NCBI RefSeq assembly: GCF_010183535.1
Contig: NC_071332.1
Coordinates: forward strand, 20,522,001 to 20,586,000
Direction of reading: 5' to 3'
Origin: Caenorhabditis remanei
Taxonomy: Eukaryota > Nematoda > Chromadorea > Rhabditida > Rhabditidae
Length of the DNA stretch: 64,000 nucleotides
Part shown: piece after piece, positions 58,995-64,000 of the stretch
Layout of the letters: each line of letters begins with the position of its first letter
How positions within the stretch are numbered: position 1 is the stretch's first letter
Notes under the pieces: generated by a model
Database searches by the model: none
What the model saw: only the letters and a program-made list of their open reading frames with translations
Told to the model about the DNA's origin: nothing
Program-made: the position numbers and the translations under genes

Positions 58995-59656
58995 TTAAAT
59001 AAATGTTTCCGCTGGAACATAGTAGACAGTTTTTACAATCATCTTTTGTCCTCCTTCCATGGTAAAAATGTGCTCGAAAAATAGATCACCCTTTTCGATT
59101 CTGTAACCACTCATGGAGCACTTAGTGTTTGGATCGCAACTTCTGACGGTGCTCATATCAAAAATGCCATCATTCAGTGATGGCCATGTGGTGTCAATTG
59201 AGTTCCACATATTGGCCTTCACAAATTTGATCGGGTGGAAGTATAGTGCCTCTTCAACTTGGGTGCCATTCAGCTTCGTCTTGTGGAGATACGCATCCAC
59301 GCCTTCGAATCTTGTGATATCCGGTACAAACTTGTCCCAGTAGTACTCTGGCACATCTCCAAGTTTTGACCATCTTTTTGATTCCACCGCTCGTTGCGCT
59401 TTGGCCACTTTTTCCTGGTCTTCTAAGATCTCACTCGTTTTCATCATTCGTCTTTCGCCCAGAGATTTCATGTATACCGTGGGATTGAAAGTGCCATTTG
59501 CGTTGGTGGTGTTGGTATGATTGGTGCGCCTTCAGTTTTTCCAAACTGTATACTTAGAAACATAAGTATAACAAAGGACATGATATAGACGAGTACTGCA
59601 ATAATAAATCCCGCATCTGGTCCGCTTGTCTGGTTCTTTTGCCGTTCAGTGGACAT
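58995..59656 (-). pseudogene. Array copy 2, frameshifted membrane-protein gene
   Basis: Two overlapping frames, 59656-59468 (N-terminus with hydrophobic segment AGFIIAVLVYIMSFVILMF) and 59471-58995 (family domain KLGDVPEYYWDKFVPD to the usual end VPAETFI). Compared with copies 3 and 4, one base is missing near 59515, in CCAATCATACCAAC where the sisters read ATGGCCAAC or ATCGCCAAC. The acidic N-terminal region is also much shorter than in copies 3 and 4. No GT-AG intron repairs the frame. Promoter and AATAAA (58921-58926) are intact. Either a recent pseudogene, a truncated 62-residue membrane peptide, or an assembly error. Confidence 0.8.
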
Positions 59657-59740
59657 GTCTGAAATGCGAAAAACGGAAAATGAGGTAAAAGAGGAAACGA
59701 AAAAAAGAAAAATGTGGCTGACTACCGAATACCGTAGCTC

Positions 59741-59805
59741 CTTTTATACCGGTTTTTTGGGGTGGAGCTTTAGTTTTTGGCTCCTGGGGGATCTAGAAGG
59801 TTCTA
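59741..59805 (-). promoter_or_regulatory. Heat-shock-type promoter of array copy 2
   Basis: TATAAAAG (minus strand) at 59741-59748, 85 bp before the ATG, and TCTAGAAGGTTCTA at 59792-59805. Intact although the coding frame is broken. Confidence 0.7.
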
Positions 59806-60580
59806 TAGGTGCTATGAGTGATGTATTGTTTGCTCCGCCCTAGTCGCTGGTGGGAACCATTTGCTTTGGAAGATTTACAAATAAGACAGACCTGCAGGGA
59901 TTAGACATCAATGGTTGTCTGAATAACGACTTGGCGATGGGTGGAGCTGAAACATAACTCTTATCCTAAATCTCTGAATTTCGGGAAAATGGCTGACACA
60001 TGGAAATCTGTTGAGAATGTATGGTAGTTCCCTGTTTTACGTATGGCTGAGAAATAAGTGATTCATGGAAATCTGTTGCAATGGGAATCCAAATGATGAT
60101 GGCGATCTGAAAGAGGTCCCTGGCATTCGAATTTAAGCTTTACATTGTTTTTTCCTCATTACCGCAATTGTATCTTTGTTAACAATGGGTAATACAATTC
60201 TTGTATTTCACGTAACATCGATTTCTTGATCCATCAGAGTATATTGGATTGAATGACCTGTATGTTTGTAGCACATAGGGTAAGTTAATCACGAAGCCGT
60301 AGACCAAGATAATAATGGTCCCCGGGAAAGAACACTTTAGAAACTGGTCTATGTACATTTGTCGGCGATAGCAAAGCCATTGAAACCTGCCCCATGGGAA
60401 AAACACTTTAAAAGACTGACAACAGACAGACACCTTATTTGTGAGGTGCTAACAGATCCCCCAGATTGCTAATTTCATGAGAACGATGGATGTGTATTAC
60501 GAAGATTTATTCCGAGAACAAATAATTAGTACATAAGAAGGAAAAATCAACAGAACAGAGCACAGCAAAAAAGGTTCGAT
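59806..60580. other. Spacer between array copies 2 and 3
   Basis: Near-identical over long stretches to the previous spacer (CTAAATCTCTGAATTTCGGG, TGTATCTTTGTTAACAATGG). AATAAA for copy 3 at 60506-60511 on the minus strand. ORFs in this spacer recur only because the DNA is duplicated. Confidence 0.65.
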
Positions 60581-61354
60581 TTAAATAAATGTTTCCGCTG
60601 GAACATAGTAGACAGTTTTCACAATCATCTTTTGTCCTCCTTCCATGGTAAAAGTGTGCTCGAAAAATAGATCACCCTTCTCGATTCTGTATCCACTCTG
60701 GCGAAACACAATCTTTGGACCGCCACATCCGACGTTGGCCATATCGAAATTATCATCATTCAGTGATGGCCATGAAGTCCTGATTCTCCCATTCTCACTG
60801 ATCTTCACAAATTTGATCGGGTGGAAATAAAGAGCCTCTTCCACTAGGGAGCCATTCATCTTCGTCTTGTGGAGATACGCATCCATGCCTTCGAATCTTG
60901 TGATGTCTGGCATAAACTTGTCCCAGTAGTACTCCGGCACATCTGCGAGTTTCGACCATCCCTTTGATTCGAACACTCGTTGCGCTCTGGTCATTTTTTC
61001 CTGGTCTTCTAGGATCTCGCTTGTTCTCATCATTCTCCTCTCGCCAAGAGATCTCATGTCCATTGGATTGAAGGTGCCCTTTGTGTTGGCCATGGTTCGT
61101 GCGCTTTCAGTGTTTTGAATAGGTTTTCTCAGAAAAACAGCTCTAAAAACTGTAAATACACCTGTAACTAAGATTATGGCGATCATGAGCATCATAATAA
61201 TGCAAAATACATCTTCTGCATCTATTCCGCTTTTCTGGTTCCTTTTTTGCCGTCGGACGACTTTCACTATTTGACCCTCATCCGAATCCGAGTAGTAGCT
61301 GTAGTCAGAGATGTCGCTGAGATCGGAGAGGTGGTCCAACGATTCAGTGGACAT
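60581..61354 (-). CDS. Intronless single-pass membrane protein, array copy 3
   Basis: 257 residues in one exon; the best intact member. The N-terminus is acidic and Ser/Tyr-rich (STESLDHLSDLSDISDYSYY, SDSDEGQ), then basic VVRRQKRNQK, then one membrane segment VFCIIMMLMIAIILVTGVF (about residues 49-67). The basic stretch before the segment suggests a cytosolic N-terminus. The C-terminal domain has LGERRMMRTSEILEDQEK, VPEYYWDKFMPDITRFEG, EALYFHPIKFVK, IEKGDLFFEHTFTMEGGQKM and ends VPAETFI. ATG follows TTTCAGGT, a likely trans-splice site. AATAAA at 60506-60511. No function can be named. Confidence 0.88.
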   Translation of the reverse strand: MSTESLDHLSDLSDISDYSYYSDSDEGQIVKVVRRQKRNQKSGIDAEDVFCIIMMLMIAIILVTGVFTVFRAVFLRKPIQNTESARTMANTKGTFNPMDMRSLGERRMMRTSEILEDQEKMTRAQRVFESKGWSKLADVPEYYWDKFMPDITRFEGMDAYLHKTKMNGSLVEEALYFHPIKFVKISENGRIRTSWPSLNDDNFDMANVGCGGPKIVFRQSGYRIEKGDLFFEHTFTMEGGQKMIVKTVYYVPAETFI

Positions 61355-61438
61355 ACCTGAAATGCCAAAATTGGGAAATGAGGTAAAAGAGAGAACGAAA
61401 AAAAGAAAAAAATGACTGACTACCGAATACCCTAGCTC

Positions 61439-61503
61439 CTTTTATACCAGTTTTTGGGGGGTGGAGCTTCTGTTTTTGGCTCCTGGGGATCTAGAAGGTT
61501 CTT
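61439..61503 (-). promoter_or_regulatory. Heat-shock-type promoter of array copy 3
   Basis: TATAAAAG (minus strand) at 61439-61446, 85 bp before the ATG; TCTAGAAGGTTCTT at 61490-61503 keeps the GAAnnTTC core. Confidence 0.7.
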
Positions 61504-62091
61504 TAGGTGCTGAGATTGATGTATTGTTTGCTCCGCCCTAGTCGCTGGTGGGAACAAATATTTTAAATAAGATAGACGTACAGGGATTAGATAGCGCACA
61601 TCAATTGTTACGAACTTGCATTGGGTGGAGCTAAAACATGACTGTTATCATAATTCTCATAATCTCAGAAAAATCGAAAAATTGCAGGCACGTGGAAATC
61701 TGTTGAGAATGTTTGGTAGTTCCCTGTTGTACGTATGACTGAGAAATAAGCGATTTATGAAAATCTGTATTTCACGTAACATCGATTTCTTGATCCATCA
61801 CAATATATTGGATTCAATGCCCTGTATGTTTGTAGCACATGGGGTAAGTTAATCCCGAAGCCGTAGACCAAGATAATAATGGTCCCCGGGAAAGAACACT
61901 TTAGAAACTGGTCTATGTACATTTGTCGGCGATAGCAAAGCCATTGAAACCTGCCCCATGGGAAAAACACTTTAAAAGACTGACAACTGACAGACACCTT
62001 ATTTGTAAGGTGCTAACAGCAGCAGATCCCCCAGATTGTTAATTTCATGAGAACGATGGATGTGTATTACGAAGATTTATTCCAAGAACAA
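61504..62091. other. Spacer between array copies 3 and 4
   Basis: Shorter version of the repeat spacer, lacking part of the block present between copies 2 and 3. AATAAA for copy 4 on the minus strand at 62076-62081. Confidence 0.6.
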
Positions 62092-62982
62092 TTAATTAGC
62101 AAAAAAAAGAAGGAAGAGAAGGAAAGAAAAGAAAATCAACAGAACACAGCAGAGCACAGCAAAAAAGTTAGATGACTCTACTCGATGAGTCCACTCGAAG
62201 GAAATAAATGTTTCGGCTGGAACGTAGTAGACAGTTTTCACAATCATCTTTTGTCCTCCTTCCATTGTAAAAGTGTTCTCAATAACTAGATCGCCCTTCT
62301 CAATTTTGTAGGTACCCTTGTAGCACTCAGTCTTTGGATCGCAACTTCCGACGTTTTCCATATTGAATATGCCATCATTCAGTAATGCCCATGAAGTGTT
62401 GATAGACCCTTCCTCATTGATCTTCACAAATTTGATCGGGTGGAAATATAGTGCCTCTTCCACTAGGGTGCCATTCAGCTTCGTCATGTGGAGATACGCA
62501 TCCACACCTTCGAATCTTGTGATGTCTGGCATAAATTTGTCCCAATAGTACTCCGGGACATCTGCGAGTTCCGACCATCTTTTTGATTCGACCACTCGTT
62601 GCGCTCTGGCCACTTTTTCCTGGTCTTCTAGGATCTCGATTGTTCTCATCATTCGTTTTTCGCCAAAAGATTTCATGTATTCCATTGGATTGAAGATGTC
62701 ATTTTCGGTCATGTTGGCGATGATTGGGGCGTTTTCCGTTTTTTTAATAGGTTTTCTCAGAAAAGCAGCTCTAAAACATATGAAAATACCGGTAACTAAG
62801 AGCATGACGATGATGAGCATAGAAATAATGAAAAATACATCTTCTGCATCTATTCCGTTTTTCTGGTTCCTCTTTTGCCGCCGGACGACTTCCACCATTT
62901 CACCCTGATCCGAATCCGAGTGGTAGCTGTAGTCGGAGATGTCGCTGAGGTCAGAGAGTTGGTCCAACGATTCCGTGGACAT
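62092..62982 (-). CDS. Intronless membrane protein with extended C-terminus, array copy 4
   Basis: 296 residues. Same plan as copy 3: acidic start STESLDQLSDLSDISDYSYH, basic RRQKRNQK, membrane segment VFFIISMLIIVMLLVTGIF, then the family domain to AETF. The sisters stop right after AETFI; here the stop is gone and the frame runs 29 residues further into what is 3' UTR in the sisters, giving a second hydrophobic stretch NFFAVLCCVLLIFFSFLLFL. The ATG at 62982 follows TTTTCAGAC; an in-frame ATG 15 codons upstream has no counterpart in the sisters. AATAAA at 62076-62081. Confidence 0.83.
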   Translation of the reverse strand: MSTESLDQLSDLSDISDYSYHSDSDQGEMVEVVRRQKRNQKNGIDAEDVFFIISMLIIVMLLVTGIFICFRAAFLRKPIKKTENAPIIANMTENDIFNPMEYMKSFGEKRMMRTIEILEDQEKVARAQRVVESKRWSELADVPEYYWDKFMPDITRFEGVDAYLHMTKLNGTLVEEALYFHPIKFVKINEEGSINTSWALLNDGIFNMENVGSCDPKTECYKGTYKIEKGDLVIENTFTMEGGQKMIVKTVYYVPAETFISFEWTHRVESSNFFAVLCCVLLIFFSFLLFLLFFAN

Positions 62983-63175
62983 GTCTGAAAATGTCAAAAT
63001 TGGGAAATGAGATAAAAGACAAAACAAGAAAATGAAAAAGAAAGTGGCTAACTACCGAGGAACCTAGCTTTTTTAACCACGTTTTTTAAGGCATAGATCT
63101 TTTTTAAAAGAATAGAAGAAAAACAAAAAGAAAGGTCCAGACAGAAAAGAGGATGTATATTTGGCCTCCTTGCTT

Positions 63176-63243
63176 CTTTTATACCGGTTTTTGGGAGGGG
63201 GTGGAGCTTCTTCTATTGGCTCCTGGGGATCTAGAAAATTCTA
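63176..63243 (-). promoter_or_regulatory. Heat-shock-type promoter of array copy 4
   Basis: TATAAAAG (minus strand) at 63176-63183 and TCTAGAAAATTCTA at 63230-63243. An extra 100 bp or so between TATA and ATG (about 63065-63160) is not in the sisters, so the leader is longer or an outron. Confidence 0.68.
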
Positions 63244-64000
63244 TGGTTGCTAAGATTGACGTATTATTCGGGTATTGTTTGCTCCGCCCTTGTCGCTGGT
63301 GGGAACCGTTTGCTTGGGAAGATTTACAAATAAGATAGACCTGCAGGGATTAGATAGTACATTAATGGTTGTCTGAATAACGGCTTTGCGATGGGTGGAA
63401 CTGAAACACAACTGTTATCCTAAATCTCAGAATTTCAGAAAAAAAGCAACACGTGAAAATCTGTTGATAATGTTTCGTAGTTCACTGTAATAAGTATGGG
63501 GAAAAAGTAGGTGATTTATGGAAATTTGTTGCGATGGGTACCCAAATGATGACAGTGATTTGAAAACGGCCTGTAATTTAAGCACATTTATTCTGAAATT
63601 TTTGAAATTTTCGGAATGCTTTGAATCCTACCGGGCTGACACGGCCCGATTTGAGTGAAGTGCCTGTGCTATGCGCTGTTAATGACCTGTATGTTTGTAG
63701 TAGATGGGATAAGTTGATCCCAATGCCGTAGACAGAGATTCTATTGGTCCCCGAGAAGAACACTTCAGAAACTGGCCTATGTACATTTGTATGGTGATCC
63801 CAACGCGGTTAGAAGCCTGCCCTCTGGGAAAAACACTTTAGAAGACTGACAACTGACAGACACCATATTTGTGAGGTGCTAACAGATCCCCCAGATTGCT
63901 AATCTCATGAGAACGATGGATGTGTATTTCAAATTTATTTCGAGAACAAAGAATTAGTGCAAAAGAAGGAAAAATCAACAGAACAGAGCGCAGCAAAAAG
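63244..64000. other. Spacer and 3' flank of a fifth array copy
   Basis: Repeat-unit spacer. CATGAGAACGATGGATGTG, AATAAA on the minus strand at 63934-63939 and ATCAACAGAACAGAG at the very end match the 3' flanks of the other copies, so a fifth gene should lie just past the window on the minus strand. Confidence 0.75.

Noticed and set aside
58694..61997. Recurring ORFs in the spacers of the 3' array (58694-58921, 60179-60433, 61755-61997)
   Set aside because: They recur because the spacer DNA is duplicated. Their frames shift between copies, they lie in the 3' flanks of the real genes, and they have no conserved start or domain.

Overview
The window is nuclear DNA from a Caenorhabditis nematode. 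The introns are short with TTTCAG acceptors, several start codons sit just behind a splice acceptor as in trans-spliced worm genes, poly(A) signals are AATAAA, and nematode-specific families are present (supplementary nuclear hormone receptors, patched-related, MATH-BTB). From memory, the order emb-4, wars-1, nlp-42, cyp-42A1, ptr-22 matches the Y80D3A part of C. elegans chromosome V. The dense foldback and palindromic repeats suggest a species other than C. elegans, but I could not test which one.

Layout. 1-7657 (+): 3' two-thirds of emb-4 (Aquarius intron-binding helicase). A 3-kb emb-4 intron carries, on the opposite strand, two homeobox genes spaced like an operon. 8107-10284 (+): wars-1, cytoplasmic Trp-tRNA synthetase. 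11692-13458 (+): nlp-42 neuropeptide precursor. 14314-18150 (-): cyp-42A1 cytochrome P450. 18151-23126: repeat-rich DNA without genes. 23127-41237: four related nuclear hormone receptor genes (three -, one +), here called A to D. 45059-52327 (+): patched-related gene, probably ptr-22. 53201-56747 (+): a tandem pair of MATH-BTB genes. 57318-64000 (-): a tandem array of small intronless single-membrane-pass protein genes (four copies plus the 3' flank of a fifth), each with a TATA box and a heat-shock-element-like motif.

All multi-exon models were built by hand by joining GT..AG introns in phase; each keeps an open frame and, except emb-4 (5' end outside), has a start and a stop. The four receptors share the same eight-exon plan, with a 271-nt exon 7 and a 99-nt exon 8, which supports the models.

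Repeats are the other main content: palindromic arrays confined to emb-4/wars-1 and the sequence just after wars-1; two GC-rich elements with exact 8-bp target-site duplications; a 1-kb near-perfect palindrome in ptr-22 with a TAA duplication; several foldback families; and four tRNA-like repeats with perfect Pol III B boxes. The least expected signals are the heat-shock-like promoters of the 3' array, the antisense homeobox pair with altered DNA-contact residues, the palindromic intron arrays, and the triplicated last exon of receptor gene B.
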